A stretch of DNA of 64,000 bases from an uncultured Porphyromonadaceae bacterium (GCA_900540205.1 UQER01000016.1:4376-68375), one strand, 5' to 3'. Counted from the first letter of the stretch, positions 1 through 9,076 are shown. Notes: generated from the letters alone by a model not told the origin. Numbers and translations: made by a program.

Positions 1-1250
1 GTGTATTTGCGGAGGCATTCGGGCACCACGATGCCCTGCGGAGTCTGGTTGTTTTCGAGCAGGGCTGCCACGATGCGGGGCAATGCCAGGGCCGAACCGT
101 TGAGGGTGTGGCAGAGGCGGGGTTTCTTGTCGGCATCGCGGTAACGGCATTTGAGGCGGTTGGCCTGGTATGTCTCGAAGTTGGAAACAGATGATACCTC
201 GAGCCAGCGCTTCTGGGCAGCGCTCCACACTTCGAAGTCGAAGGTGATGGCCGATGTGAAGCTCATGTCGCCGCCGCACAGGCGCAGTATGTGCCAGGGG
301 AGGCCAAGCTTTTCAAGCAGACCCTGCACGTGGTCCTTCATCTCCTCGAGCGCGGCATACGAGTTCTCGGGCTTCTCGATGCGAACAATCTCAACCTTGT
401 CGAACTGGTGGAGGCGGTTGAGTCCGCGCACATCCTTGCCATAGCTGCCTGCTTCACGGCGGAAGCATGCCGAGTAGGCGCAGTTCTTTTTGGGAAGCTC
501 GTCGGCGCTGAGAATCACGTCGCGGTAGATGTTGGTCACGGGCACTTCGGCTGTGGGGATGAGGTAGAGGTTGTCGACCTCGCAGTGATACATCTGGCCC
601 TCCTTGTCGGGGAGCTGTCCGGTGCCGTAGGCCGAAGCTTCGTTGACCACATAGGGAGGTTCGATTTCGGTGTAGCCGGCGGCGTTGGCTTCGTCGAGGA
701 AGAACTGGATGAGGGCACGCTGCAGACGGGCGCCTTTACCTATGTATACAGGGAATCCGGCACCGGTGATTTTCACGCCGAGGTCGAAATCGATGAGGTT
801 GTATTTCTTTGCAAGTTCCCAGTGGGGAAGTGCGTCCGCGGGGAGGTCGGGCATGGGGCCTCCGGTCTTTTCAACCACATTGTCGGCGGCGGAAGTGCCT
901 GCAGGCACCATGTCGCAGGGGAGGTTGGGGATGGTGGTGAGGAGAACGTGCTGCTCCTGTTCCACCTCGGCCAGACGCGATGCAATGGTTTTCTGGCTCT
1001 CTTTGAGCGCGCTCACCTTGGCTTTGGCTTCCTCGGCTTCCTCGCGCTTGCCCTGCTTCATCAGGGCGCCTATCGAAGCGGCGAGCCGGTTGAGTTCGGC
1101 CGCCTGATTGTCGTTGTCGAGCTGGAGGGAGCGGCGCAGGTTGTCCAGCTCCAGAACTTTCGCGATGGGCTCTTTGCCATCGAACCCTTTGATGGCCAGA
1201 CGTTCGATCGTCTTGGCCGGGTCAGCTTTTATCTGTTGAAGAGTAAGCAT
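1..1250 (-). CDS. serS: Seryl-tRNA synthetase (3' end cut by window edge)
   Basis: Charges tRNA-Ser with serine in the cytosol. I translated the minus strand from the ATG at 1248-1250. It begins MLTLQQIKADPAKTIERLA, and a long charged helical stretch at about residues 30-110 fits the tRNA-binding coiled-coil arm of class II SerRS. The core contains YTEIEPPYVVNE, LIPTAEVPVTN and ACFRREAGSYGKD, the class II motif 2 region. It runs off the left edge at LENNQTPQGIVVPECLRKY, so only the last few residues are missing. It diverges from the GH35 gene and has a Bacteroidota -7 box (TAATTTTG) just upstream. Family assignment is secure. Confidence 0.95.
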   Translation of the reverse strand, partial: MLTLQQIKADPAKTIERLAIKGFDGKEPIAKVLELDNLRRSLQLDNDNQAAELNRLAASIGALMKQGKREEAEEAKAKVSALKESQKTIASRLAEVEQEQHVLLTTIPNLPCDMVPAGTSAADNVVEKTGGPMPDLPADALPHWELAKKYNLIDFDLGVKITGAGFPVYIGKGARLQRALIQFFLDEANAAGYTEIEPPYVVNEASAYGTGQLPDKEGQMYHCEVDNLYLIPTAEVPVTNIYRDVILSADELPKKNCAYSACFRREAGSYGKDVRGLNRLHQFDKVEIVRIEKPENSYAALEEMKDHVQGLLEKLGLPWHILRLCGGDMSFTSAITFDFEVWSAAQKRWLEVSSVSNFETYQANRLKCRYRDADKKPRLCHTLNGSALALPRIVAALLENNQTPQGIVVPECLRKY

Positions 1251-1287
1251 CCTTGGGTGAAATTTTGTTGGTTTCTGTTTTGGAACA

Positions 1288-1325
1288 CAAAATTACAAAT
1301 TTCCCCATAAAATTCATTAATTTTG
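1288..1325. promoter_or_regulatory. Divergent -7 boxes for serS and the GH35 gene
   Basis: The plus-strand CAAAATTA at 1288-1295 reads TAATTTTG on the minus strand, about 38 nt before the serS ATG. A second TAATTTTG at 1318-1325 faces the GH35 gene, about 100 nt before its ATG. Both fit the Bacteroidota -7 consensus TAnnTTTG. Neither has a clean TTTG 19-21 nt further upstream, so strength is uncertain. Confidence 0.45.
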
Positions 1326-1424
1326 TAATCCAAATGCTGACAAGTGACCCCTGAAAATCAGACTTCACGTGCCACTGATGTCGGCGGATTGTCAAAATTG
1401 CTACTTACCTAACAATTCCATCCC

Positions 1425-3818
1425 ATGAAAAAATCTGGTATAATCCAAGCGGTGAAGGGCCTGGCGCTCGCTTCTGCGGTGTTCGCACTCCCTTTTGCCG
1501 CACATTCGGCGGATAAATCGCCGAAAAATGCCCCGGTAACATTTGAAGCCGGAAAGGGCACATTCCTGCTCAACGGCCAGCCGCACGTGGTGAAGGCTGC
1601 CGAGCTTCACTATCCACGCATTCCGCGTCCCTACTGGGACCAGCGAATCAAGCAGACCAAGGCATTGGGCATGAACACCGTGTGCCTCTATGTGTTCTGG
1701 AACGCGCATGAGCCGAAACCGGGCGAATTCGATTTCACCGGACAGAACGATCTCGGTGAATTTGTGCGTCTGTGCCGCGACAACGGCATGAACGTGATTC
1801 TGCGTCCCGGCCCCTATGTGTGCGCCGAATGGGAAATGGGTGGCCTCCCCTGGTGGCTGCTGCAGAAAAAGGACATCCGTCTGCGCGAAAGCGACCCCTA
1901 TTTCCTTGAACGCGTCGACCTCTTCCAGAAGGAGGTGGCCAAGCAGGTGGAAGGGCTTACGGCAAAGGACGGCGGCCCGATTATCATGGTGCAGGTTGAG
2001 AACGAATATGGCTCGTATGGCGAGGACAAGGAATATGTGGCCACCATTCGCGACATGCTCCGCCGCAATTTCGGCGAGGATGTGCAGATGTTCCAGTGTG
2101 ACTGGGCCAGCAATTTCACCCTCAATGGTCTGGACGACCTGATCTGGACCATGAATTTCGGCACAGGCGCCGACATAGACCAGCAGTTCGCCCGTCTGAA
2201 GGAGTTGCGCCCCGATTCCCCGCTGATGTGCTCCGAGTTCTGGAGCGGATGGTTTGACAAATGGGGCGCCAACCATGAGACCCGTCCAGCCGCCGACATG
2301 ATTGCCGGCATCGACGAGATGCTGTCGAAAGGCATCTCGTTCAGCCTCTATATGACCCACGGCGGAACCAACTGGGGACACTGGGCCGGTGCCAACTCGC
2401 CCGGATTCGCTCCCGATGTGACCAGCTACGACTATGATGCCCCAATCAGTGAGGCCGGCCACTATACACCCAAGTACATGGCGCTCCGCGAAACCCTGCA
2501 GAAGTATGCTGACGGCGGCAAGAAACTGCCCAAGATGCCGGCCGAGTATCCCGTGACCTCGATTGACGAATTCACTCTTGCCGAAGTGGCTCCGCTTATG
2601 GCCAATCTGCCTGCGGCGGTGTCGGACGAGGAGGTGAAAACCATGGAGGAGTACAATCAGGGTTTCGGCAGCATCCTTTACCGCACCACACTCCCCTCGC
2701 TTCCCGAAGGTGGCGTGCTCAAGCTTGATGCCCACGACTATGCACAGGTGTTTGTCGACGGCAAATACATCGGCAAGCTCGACCGCCGCGTGAACGAACG
2801 CGAGATGCGTCTGCCGACCGTGCGCAAGGGTGCCACTCTCGACATCCTTGTAGAGGCTATGGGCCGCATCAATTTCGGCCGTGCCATCAAGGACTTCAAG
2901 GGCATTGTGGGCGGTGTGCAGCTCACAGCCATGCACGACGGGCGCCCGTTCGTGTGCGACATGAAGAACTGGGAAGTGTTCCCGCTTCCCGATGAGCTGG
3001 AATTCTACGCTTCGATGAATTTCGAGCCGGTAAAATCGCTCACCGATGCCGACGGACACCGTGTGCCCGGCGTGTATCGCGGCGTGTTCAACGTAAAGAA
3101 GCCTGCCGATACATTCCTTGATTTCAGCACATGGGGGAAAGGTCTGGTTTACGTCAACGGTCATCCACTCGGCCGCATTTGGGAAATCGGTCCGCAGCAG
3201 ACCCTATACACTCCTGGCTGCTGGCTGAAGAAGGGTGAGAACGAGATTGTGGTGTTCGATATTGTCGGTCCTCGTGCCACCACAGTGAAAGGCCATCGTG
3301 AGCCGATTCTCGACATGCTGCAGCAGACGGCGCCCGGAGCGGGGGAGAACAGCCGTCTGGCCAAGAAACTGATGGAAGGAGCCAAGGCAGTGGCCGAAGG
3401 TTCGGCAACTCCCGGCAACGGCTGGCAGACCATCCGGTTTGCTAATCCAGCCAAAGGCCGCTATCTGATTCTTGAGGCCCTGTCGGCCCAGGACGGCGGT
3501 GACCGCGTGGCTGTGGCCGAGATGTATGCGCTCGGCGCCGACGGCAAACGTCTGTCGCGCGAGCCGTGGACCGTAGTGTATGCCGACAGCGAGGATACCC
3601 ATGGTGTGAACCGCACCGGCGACAAAGTGTATGACCTGCAGGAATCCACCTATTGGCAGACCTCCAAGCACGACAAATTCCCACATTCGCTTGTGCTTGA
3701 TCTGGGCTCGGACGAAACGGTGACAGGCGTCGAGATTCTGCCGCGTGCCGAATCCGGCGCTCCCCACGCCATCAAGGATTACCGTCTCTACCTGCGTCCC
3801 GCAGCGGCCGCAAAGTGA
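1425..3818 (+). CDS. Secreted GH35 beta-galactosidase
   Basis: Hydrolyses terminal beta-galactosides of dietary or host glycans, probably in the periplasm or at the cell surface. 797 aa. The N-terminus (about 1-28, ending FAAHSA) is a Sec signal peptide. The GH35 barrel spans roughly residues 35-360. VENEYGSYG carries the expected acid/base Glu194, and CSEFWSGWFDKWG carries the nucleophile Glu271. LYMTHGGTNWGHW is also typical of GH35. All-beta accessory domains follow, and about 680-797 resembles a discoidin/F5-8C-type carbohydrate-binding module (LVLDLGSDETVTGVEILPR). It stands alone, without susC/susD neighbours. A hairpin follows the stop. A 587-residue open frame on the opposite strand is a shadow of its codon bias. 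Confidence 0.93.
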   Translation: MKKSGIIQAVKGLALASAVFALPFAAHSADKSPKNAPVTFEAGKGTFLLNGQPHVVKAAELHYPRIPRPYWDQRIKQTKALGMNTVCLYVFWNAHEPKPGEFDFTGQNDLGEFVRLCRDNGMNVILRPGPYVCAEWEMGGLPWWLLQKKDIRLRESDPYFLERVDLFQKEVAKQVEGLTAKDGGPIIMVQVENEYGSYGEDKEYVATIRDMLRRNFGEDVQMFQCDWASNFTLNGLDDLIWTMNFGTGADIDQQFARLKELRPDSPLMCSEFWSGWFDKWGANHETRPAADMIAGIDEMLSKGISFSLYMTHGGTNWGHWAGANSPGFAPDVTSYDYDAPISEAGHYTPKYMALRETLQKYADGGKKLPKMPAEYPVTSIDEFTLAEVAPLMANLPAAVSDEEVKTMEEYNQGFGSILYRTTLPSLPEGGVLKLDAHDYAQVFVDGKYIGKLDRRVNEREMRLPTVRKGATLDILVEAMGRINFGRAIKDFKGIVGGVQLTAMHDGRPFVCDMKNWEVFPLPDELEFYASMNFEPVKSLTDADGHRVPGVYRGVFNVKKPADTFLDFSTWGKGLVYVNGHPLGRIWEIGPQQTLYTPGCWLKKGENEIVVFDIVGPRATTVKGHREPILDMLQQTAPGAGENSRLAKKLMEGAKAVAEGSATPGNGWQTIRFANPAKGRYLILEALSAQDGGDRVAVAEMYALGADGKRLSREPWTVVYADSEDTHGVNRTGDKVYDLQESTYWQTSKHDKFPHSLVLDLGSDETVTGVEILPRAESGAPHAIKDYRLYLRPAAAAK

Positions 3819-3847
3819 GACCGATGAATTAATGATATTGTAAAGAG

Positions 3848-3890
3848 CAACCGGCGATGCGTTGGAGATTACCATCCGCATTGCCGGTTG
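3848..3890. terminator. Hairpin between convergent GH35 and PepSY-like genes
   Basis: CAACCGGCGATGCG (3848-3861) pairs with CGCATTGCCGGTTG (3877-3890): a 14-bp stem with a single G-T position and a 15-nt loop. It lies between convergent genes and is followed on plus by TGTTATTAATTCTT, a poor T-tract. Probably a shared terminator. Confidence 0.55.
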
Positions 3891-3936
3891 TGTTATTAAT
3901 TCTTAGAGATGTGGGAGCGAGGACAACGGAAGGTTG

Positions 3937-4383
3937 TCAGTCATCGTATTTCACGAATGATCCCGCGTCGTTGAATTTTATGTCGATGCCGTTCGACAGT
4001 TCCACATCATAGCCTCCGCGTGTGCGTTCAATTCCTACGATATGCTGCCCCTTGTGCTGATCTTTCACATAACGCTGGGCTGCGGCAGGAACGAAGGCCG
4101 ATGGTACGGATTTCTGTGCGGAGGTCTCTACCTCTTTCCAGTTGCCCTGACGGTCGAACGATATTTCGGTGCCGTCGGTGAGCACAACGTCGTACTCATC
4201 GATACGGCCGAAACTCTTGTCCACCTTTATCAGGCTTACCTTGGCCTTGAAATTCTTGCTTAATGTTGATTGTGCCGCTTTGGGAAGCGAGCTTGAGTCG
4301 CGGAGATATTCATCGCGTGCCGATGCCGAAAACGCCACTGCCACTGTGAGCAGAGCGGCGGCCAGAAGCTTTCCTAATTTCAT
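3937..4383 (-). CDS. Periplasmic PepSY-like protein (DUF2874 type)
   Basis: Function unknown; these small exported proteins are common in Bacteroidales. 148 aa, with a signal peptide of about 22 residues (MKLGKLLAAALLTVAVAFSASA). The mature part contains two PepSY-like repeats of the form 'DEYDVVLTDGTEISFDRQGNW' and 'GGYDVELSNGIDIKFNDAGSF', about 60 residues apart. Each motif is a beta hairpin with a conserved G-x-E-I-x-F-[DN] core. Its start is the ATG at 4381-4383. A second, diverged member lies at 26341-26889. No enzymatic residues are evident. A role in binding or inhibiting a periplasmic partner is only inference. Confidence 0.8.
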   Translation of the reverse strand: MKLGKLLAAALLTVAVAFSASARDEYLRDSSSLPKAAQSTLSKNFKAKVSLIKVDKSFGRIDEYDVVLTDGTEISFDRQGNWKEVETSAQKSVPSAFVPAAAQRYVKDQHKGQHIVGIERTRGGYDVELSNGIDIKFNDAGSFVKYDD

Positions 4384-4565
4384 CCTGAGAGAAGTTATTG
4401 GTTGTTGAAATTCATGGATTCGCCAGAGCCATCAAATGTCTGCATTCTTTCGTCAGGCATGAATGCTCTTTAAATCCTCACTGTTACTTTCTGTCAGAAC
4501 GCTCCCGATTTCCCCTTTGTTCATCCGTCTCCAATTATTTGTGTTGCCATACCTGTGGAGAGGAT

Positions 4566-4835
4566 TCAGAAAAGTTCAGAATGAGTGCCGAAACGGATGA
4601 GTTTGATTATATCAGCGTCTTTATCCCACCAAATCAATAATGTGTCGTTCTCTACATGACATTCCATGTAGCCCTTGTAATTACCGGTAAGCACATGTGG
4701 CCTGTTTTCTTGCGGAATAGCTTTCCCCTTTGCCAGCAGTTGCAGGATTATTTCGAGCCTGTCGATAACATCCGGCTTATGCTTATATCGTTTAAGGTCC
4801 TTTTTGAATTGGGAGGTTAGTTTAAGTGTGTTCAT
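4566..4835 (-). CDS. YafQ-family mRNA interferase toxin
   Basis: Probable ribosome-dependent endoribonuclease of the RelE/ParE superfamily. 89 aa, full length for YafQ. Visible features are the N-terminal KDLKRYKHK segment, HVLTGNYKGYMECHVENDTLLIWW (in YafQ-type toxins this strand carries active-site His/Asp residues) and the C-terminal IRFGTHSELF. The His in 'THSELF' aligns with the catalytic C-terminal His of YafQ. The start ATG overlaps the antitoxin stop by 4 nt (ATGA), which indicates translational coupling. The pair sits in an AT-rich pocket between higher-GC housekeeping genes, consistent with acquisition. Confidence 0.87.
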   Translation of the reverse strand: MNTLKLTSQFKKDLKRYKHKPDVIDRLEIILQLLAKGKAIPQENRPHVLTGNYKGYMECHVENDTLLIWWDKDADIIKLIRFGTHSELF

Positions 4836-5080
4836 AGAGAGTCGACAAAACTGCGGAAGTTCTGTAAATCAAGTGTTTCAAGGGCGTTGGATGTTTCTGC
4901 CTCCTTCATGGCAGCAAGGGTTGTCTTATTGGGATTTGATGCAACGAATGCCATTAGAACACTTTCAACCAGGTTGTTTAAACTGCGGTTATGTCGTTTT
5001 GCCTCGGTCTGGAGCCGGGCAAGCAGATCTTCGCTGAGGCGAAAAGATGTTTGTTTGCGTATGGATGATGCGGTATTCAT
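4832..5080 (-). CDS. RelB/DinJ-type antitoxin, ribbon-helix-helix
   Basis: Neutralises the adjacent YafQ-like toxin and probably represses the operon. I chose the ATG at 5078-5080 (82 aa, MNTASSIRKQTSFRLSEDLL). The frame stays open to 5236, but that extension crosses the promoter and is not protein-like. Residues about 8-45 (KQTSFRLSEDLLARLQTEAK then HNRSLNNLVESVL) form a ribbon-helix-helix DNA-binding domain. The C-terminal part (LETLDLQNFRSFVDSL) should wrap the toxin. A promoter with an inverted repeat lies 20 nt upstream. Confidence 0.85.
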   Translation of the reverse strand: MNTASSIRKQTSFRLSEDLLARLQTEAKRHNRSLNNLVESVLMAFVASNPNKTTLAAMKEAETSNALETLDLQNFRSFVDSL

Positions 5081-5100
5081 AATCAGGTTATATAATAGTG

Positions 5101-5131
5101 CAAATGTAGTGCATTTGTATAACACTTCAAA
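5101..5131 (-). promoter_or_regulatory. Toxin-antitoxin promoter with overlapping operator
   Basis: On the minus strand TTTG (5128-5131), 19 nt, then TACATTTG (5101-5108) matches the Bacteroidota -33/-7 consensus exactly. The inverted repeat CAAATG-TAGTG-CATTTG (5101-5117) covers the -7 box, where a ribbon-helix-helix repressor would block initiation. TAGTGCA also occurs twice in direct orientation 11 nt apart. The leader to the antitoxin ATG would be about 15 nt. Confidence 0.7.
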
Positions 5132-5202
5132 ATTATTTCGGTTTAAAGATGATGGTAAAGATGATGGAAGGGGGCTTGTTATCGAGTAAGGAGCTGCCGA
5201 AT

Positions 5203-5244
5203 AAAAAACATGCGCTGTGCAGAGGTTGTCTGACACAGCGCATG
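5203..5244 (-). terminator. Rho-independent terminator of yqeY
   Basis: CATGCGCTGTG (5209-5219) and CACAGCGCATG (5234-5244) form a perfect 11-bp stem with a 14-nt loop. On the minus strand the stem is followed by six T (5203-5208). It lies 50 nt after the yqeY stop and insulates it from the toxin-antitoxin promoter. Confidence 0.85.
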
Positions 5245-5294
5245 CTGTAGTTGGTGTTTATAAGATTTGTGAAAGGGGGATGAAGGGGGTGGAA

Positions 5295-5744
5295 TCAGGC
5301 GAGGAGCTCTTTGACTTTGGCCGAGATGGCGCGGCCCTCGGCTTTACCTGCCAGCTCTTTTGAGGCTACCCCCATCACCTTGCCCATCTCCTTGGGGGAG
5401 GTGGCGCCCACTCGGGCTATGATTTCACGCAGGGCTGCGGTGAGTTCTTCGTCGGAAAGCTGCTTGGGCATGTATTCCTCGATTACGGCTGCCTGAGCAA
5501 GCTCGGCCTCGGCCAGTTCCGGACGGTTCTGCTGAGTGTAGATCTCGGCGCTTTCCTTGCGCTGCTTGATCATCTTGGAGAGAATCTGCACCGCTTTTTC
5601 GTCGGGCAGAGTACCGTCGGAACCTTTAGCTGTCTTGGCTTCGAGAAATTCTTTCTTGATGCCGCGGAGTGATTCGAGGCGGACGGCGTCGCGTGCGAGC
5701 ATCGCCTTTTTGATATCGTCGGAAATTTTATCGAAAAGATCCAT
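5295..5744 (-). CDS. GatB/YqeY domain protein
   Basis: 149 aa, the usual length for free-standing YqeY proteins, which resemble the tRNA-interacting tail domain of GatB. The precise role is unknown. Characteristic segments are DDIKKAMLARDAVRLESLRGIK at the N-terminus (helical domain), then QILSKMIKQRKESAEIY and AVIEEYMPKQLSDEEL in the middle, and GKVMGVASKELAGKAEGR near the C-terminus. A strong terminator follows. It precedes no amidotransferase genes here. Confidence 0.9.
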   Translation of the reverse strand: MDLFDKISDDIKKAMLARDAVRLESLRGIKKEFLEAKTAKGSDGTLPDEKAVQILSKMIKQRKESAEIYTQQNRPELAEAELAQAAVIEEYMPKQLSDEELTAALREIIARVGATSPKEMGKVMGVASKELAGKAEGRAISAKVKELLA

Positions 5745-5794
5745 GTTTCGGGATGTATTTTAGGGTTATAATTAACTTGTGACTTAGACTTGTC

Positions 5795-7822
5795 TTATTT
5801 TGTGAGGGGAGAGTAATCCTTCGAGTAGCGGAACATCTGCGGCAGATAGTCCTCGGTGTAGGTAACGGTGATGTCGGTAATATTGCCGTCAGCATCGGTC
5901 ACAGGGGTGTAAACGGGGTTTACAAATCCCTTGTAGGGGGCGATGTTGAGTGTTGCGTAGCGGTCGAGCACCTCCTTGTGGAGCGCAGGATCCACTTTCA
6001 CTGCATATTTTTCCACAAGCGCTGCTCCGGCGGCATAGTCGCCTTCGCTCTTTATGCGCTGTATCTCAGCGAGAAGTTCGCCGAAAAGCTCGCGCAGGCG
6101 CTTGTAGTCGTTGATCTGTATGTAGGTTTTGCCGTCGCGTTTCACCATTTCCACCACGTTGTTGTTCTTGCCGTGCTCGAGCGCCCATTCGGCAATGAGT
6201 TTGCGGTTGCGCATGTGGGCTTCCTCCACATCCTTGCCCGGCTCGATACGCATGAGCTGGGTCATGAGGCCGTTGAGCATGTACTTGTAGTATTCGGCTT
6301 TGTAGGCGTCGGGGTTGTCGAGCAGGCCGAGTTCAAGCAGTTTCGGGTCGGCAAGATAGTAGAGCGCGAAGAGGTCGGCGCGGGTTTCTTCGAGTGTCGA
6401 TCCGTGAGCCTTGAGAGCGTCGGGGTCGACTCCTGGCAGCAGCTGGCCGGAACCGTGGCCGAGGCATTCGTGCAGGTCGGTGTGGAGGTTGTCGGTGATG
6501 AAGAGGTATTTGTCGAACAGCTCGCGAGTGGGTTCGTCAATCACGAACTCCTCGTTGAAACCGTTGCCGTGCGAAGCGTCGTCGTAGGCCTGGGTGATGT
6601 TCTCGATGGTCACCGATTTCGAACCGTGTGCGGCGCGGATCCAGTTGGAATTGGGCAGGTTGATGCCGATGGGTGTTGAGGGGTAGGCGTCGCCGGCAAG
6701 GATGGCGGCGTTGATAACCTTGGCGCTCACACCTTTCACATGCGGTTTGCGGAAACGTGGATCGACAGGCGAATGGTCCTCAAACCACTGTGCGTTGGAC
6801 GATACTATCTCCGTGCGGTGTGAAGCCGCCTGGTTCTTGAAGTTAACAATCGATTCCCATGAGCCTGTCATGCCCAGAGGATCGCCGTAGCTTTCGATGA
6901 ATCCGTTGACGAAATCCACAACGGGGGTGGTGTCGCCGGCCCAGAGGATGGAGTATTCGTCGAAGGCCTTGAGGTCGCCGGTGCAGTAGTAGCGGATGAG
7001 CTCCTCAATCGATTTTTTCTGTTCGAGAGTTTCGGCGTAGGGGAGGGCTTTTTCAAGATTCTCAACAATCCGCTCGATGGCCGGCGAATAGAGGCCGCCA
7101 ACCATGTAGGGGAGTTCAACCACCTTGTCGCCGCGTTTTACCACTTTGGTGTTCAGACCATAGGACACCGGAGTGGGGTCGTTGGGGTCTTTGATTGCGT
7201 TGAAATAATCCTCGACTTCTTTCTGGGTCACGCCCTCATACATGTTGTTGGCCGATGTGACGATGATGTCGGCACCTTCGGCCTGGTTTACGCGTTTGGC
7301 AAGGAATGTGGGGTCGAATATGAGGCGCATGATGCTGGGCATCGCGGGTTTGAGCCGCTGCATAAGTTCGGGCTGCGATTTGTCGAGGTCACCAAGCTGT
7401 CTGGAGAACCAGTGTCGGTTGAATTCCGGTGTGAACTTGTCGGTGGAGTAGTGGTGGTAGGCGCCGTTGCCGAATTCCACCTGTTTCAGATATTTTTCGA
7501 AGACCTTGAACTGTGGGTCGTTGCGGTCGCCGCTGTAATTCTGATAGACAGCTTCGAGGAGCTGACGGAGGACAAGGTTATAGCGTCCGTTCTGGTCCCA
7601 GAGTATATCGCGGCCGGCCAGCGCGGCCTCGGTGAGGAAATAGACGAATTTTTTCTGGTCGAGGGTCAGCTCGTTGAATCCGGGCACGGTGTAGCGCAGA
7701 ACTTCAATGTCGGCGAAACGGTCGACAACAGTGCCCGACGGATTGTTGGGGTCGGTGAAATTGGCCATGGCTGAAAGTGAGCCGGCGGCGAGTGTGGCCG
7801 CCAAGATTGTTCGTAGGTTCAT
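5795..7822 (-). CDS. Dipeptidyl peptidase III-like metallopeptidase (M49)
   Basis: Zinc exopeptidase that removes dipeptides from short peptides. 675 aa with an apparent signal peptide (MNLRTILAATLAAGSLSAMA), so it is periplasmic, as in Bacteroides M49 enzymes. The zinc motif HECLGH (residues 451-456) and second-ligand motif EETRAD (478-483) match the M49 signatures HExxGH and EExRAD. The long N-terminal lobe and the C-terminal region ending FRYSKDYSPLTK are also family-like. It is in tandem with the rRNA methyltransferase gene upstream (57 nt gap), possibly co-transcribed. Confidence 0.93.
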   Translation of the reverse strand: MNLRTILAATLAAGSLSAMANFTDPNNPSGTVVDRFADIEVLRYTVPGFNELTLDQKKFVYFLTEAALAGRDILWDQNGRYNLVLRQLLEAVYQNYSGDRNDPQFKVFEKYLKQVEFGNGAYHHYSTDKFTPEFNRHWFSRQLGDLDKSQPELMQRLKPAMPSIMRLIFDPTFLAKRVNQAEGADIIVTSANNMYEGVTQKEVEDYFNAIKDPNDPTPVSYGLNTKVVKRGDKVVELPYMVGGLYSPAIERIVENLEKALPYAETLEQKKSIEELIRYYCTGDLKAFDEYSILWAGDTTPVVDFVNGFIESYGDPLGMTGSWESIVNFKNQAASHRTEIVSSNAQWFEDHSPVDPRFRKPHVKGVSAKVINAAILAGDAYPSTPIGINLPNSNWIRAAHGSKSVTIENITQAYDDASHGNGFNEEFVIDEPTRELFDKYLFITDNLHTDLHECLGHGSGQLLPGVDPDALKAHGSTLEETRADLFALYYLADPKLLELGLLDNPDAYKAEYYKYMLNGLMTQLMRIEPGKDVEEAHMRNRKLIAEWALEHGKNNNVVEMVKRDGKTYIQINDYKRLRELFGELLAEIQRIKSEGDYAAGAALVEKYAVKVDPALHKEVLDRYATLNIAPYKGFVNPVYTPVTDADGNITDITVTYTEDYLPQMFRYSKDYSPLTK

Positions 7823-7879
7823 TTTGAGAGTGGGAATTTATGGCGTAATGCCTTTTGGGGTGAGACAGGTCGGGAGGTG

Positions 7880-9067
7880 TTATTCTACATAAAGCACAAG
7901 CCCTTTGAGGTATTCCCCTTCGGGGTGGTAGATGTTGACGGGATGGTCGGCCGGTTGGGTGAGCTGGTGGAGGATGCGTACGCGGCGACCGCTTTGGGCG
8001 GCTGCCGAGAATACGGCCAGACGGAACTGTTCGCGGCTCACGGCCTGCGAGCAGGAGAAGGTGAACAGGATTCCCCCCTTGGCAATCTTCTCGAATGCCT
8101 TTGCGTTGAGGCGCTGATAGCCGCGCAGGGCGTTGCGCAGGGCGCTCCGGTGCTTGGCGAATGCCGGAGGGTCGAGCACGATTAGGTCGTAGGCGTCCGG
8201 TGCCATGTTGTCGAGGTACTTGAATGCATCCTCGGCATATGATTTATGACGGCTGTCGCCGGGGAAGTTAAGCTCCACATTGGCGTCGGTGAGTGTGATA
8301 GCCTTTTCGGAGGAGTCCACCGAATGCACCAGCGAGGCGCCTCCGCGGAGGGCATAGACGGAGAATCCGCCTGTGTAGCAGAACATGTTGAGCACCCTGC
8401 GCCCCTGCGAATAGTGCTGCAGCAGCGCCCGGTTGTCGCGCTGGTCGAGGAAGAAGCCGGTTTTCTGTCCGCGCAGCCAGTCGATGTTGAACTGCAGGGA
8501 GTTTTCGGTGGCCACGGAGGTTTCCATGCTTCCTATGAGATAGTCGTTGCGGGCGTCCAGATGGGCTTTATATGGGAGTGTGGTCTCCGATTTGTAGTAA
8601 ACGTTGCGCACGCCCAGTTCAGGGAGTGCCACAAGCTGTTCGGCAATGGTCTGGCGTTCGAAGTGCATACCGGGCGAATGTGCCTGAAGCACGGCTGTTG
8701 GCCCATAGATGTCAACGACAAGTCCTGGCAGAAAATCGCCCTCGCCATGCACCAGTCGGTAGGCGTTGTTGTCGGGGCGGGCCAGCTGCAGAGCCTGACG
8801 GAGGCGTAGCGCCTGCAGAAGGCGGGAACGGAAAAATTCCGCATTTATCTCGGTTGCGGCGAAGTCGAGGATGCGCACGGCTATGCTTCCTATCTGGAAG
8901 TGCCCTACGCCGACGAGACGGCCGTTGGAAGTTTCCACTGCCACGGTGTCGCCCTCTTCCAGCCCGTCGGGCAGAGGTTCGGCCAGTGCGCCGGAAAACA
9001 CCCAGGGGTGAAAGCGGTCGAGCGATTCCTCTTTGCCGCGTTTTAAACGCAATGTCTGATAGCTCAT
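7880..9067 (-). CDS. RlmI-type class I SAM-dependent rRNA methyltransferase
   Basis: Probable 23S rRNA (cytosine-5) methyltransferase. 395 aa. The N-terminal PUA domain (about 1-75) begins LRLKRGKEESLDRFHPWVFSGAL. An EEHD-like middle domain contains GQKTGFFLDQRDNR. The Rossmann fold has the SAM motif NMFCYTGGFSVYALRGGA, and LIVLDPPAF is motif IV. FTFSCSQAVSREQF supplies the likely catalytic Cys of motif VI. It starts 9 nt downstream of rseP on the same strand, so translation is probably coupled. Substrate position is inferred from family, not shown. Confidence 0.9.
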   Translation of the reverse strand: MSYQTLRLKRGKEESLDRFHPWVFSGALAEPLPDGLEEGDTVAVETSNGRLVGVGHFQIGSIAVRILDFAATEINAEFFRSRLLQALRLRQALQLARPDNNAYRLVHGEGDFLPGLVVDIYGPTAVLQAHSPGMHFERQTIAEQLVALPELGVRNVYYKSETTLPYKAHLDARNDYLIGSMETSVATENSLQFNIDWLRGQKTGFFLDQRDNRALLQHYSQGRRVLNMFCYTGGFSVYALRGGASLVHSVDSSEKAITLTDANVELNFPGDSRHKSYAEDAFKYLDNMAPDAYDLIVLDPPAFAKHRSALRNALRGYQRLNAKAFEKIAKGGILFTFSCSQAVSREQFRLAVFSAAAQSGRRVRILHQLTQPADHPVNIYHPEGEYLKGLVLYVE

Positions 9068-9076
9068 AATCTCGGT

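Noticed and set aside
1401..3164. 587-residue minus-strand open frame opposite GH35
   Set aside because: Antisense shadow of a real gene with signal peptide and catalytic motifs; no protein-family features, His/Val-rich translation.
4832..5236. Longer version of the antitoxin starting at 5236
   Set aside because: The extra 52 residues cross the promoter and operator; the ATG at 5080 gives the normal antitoxin length.
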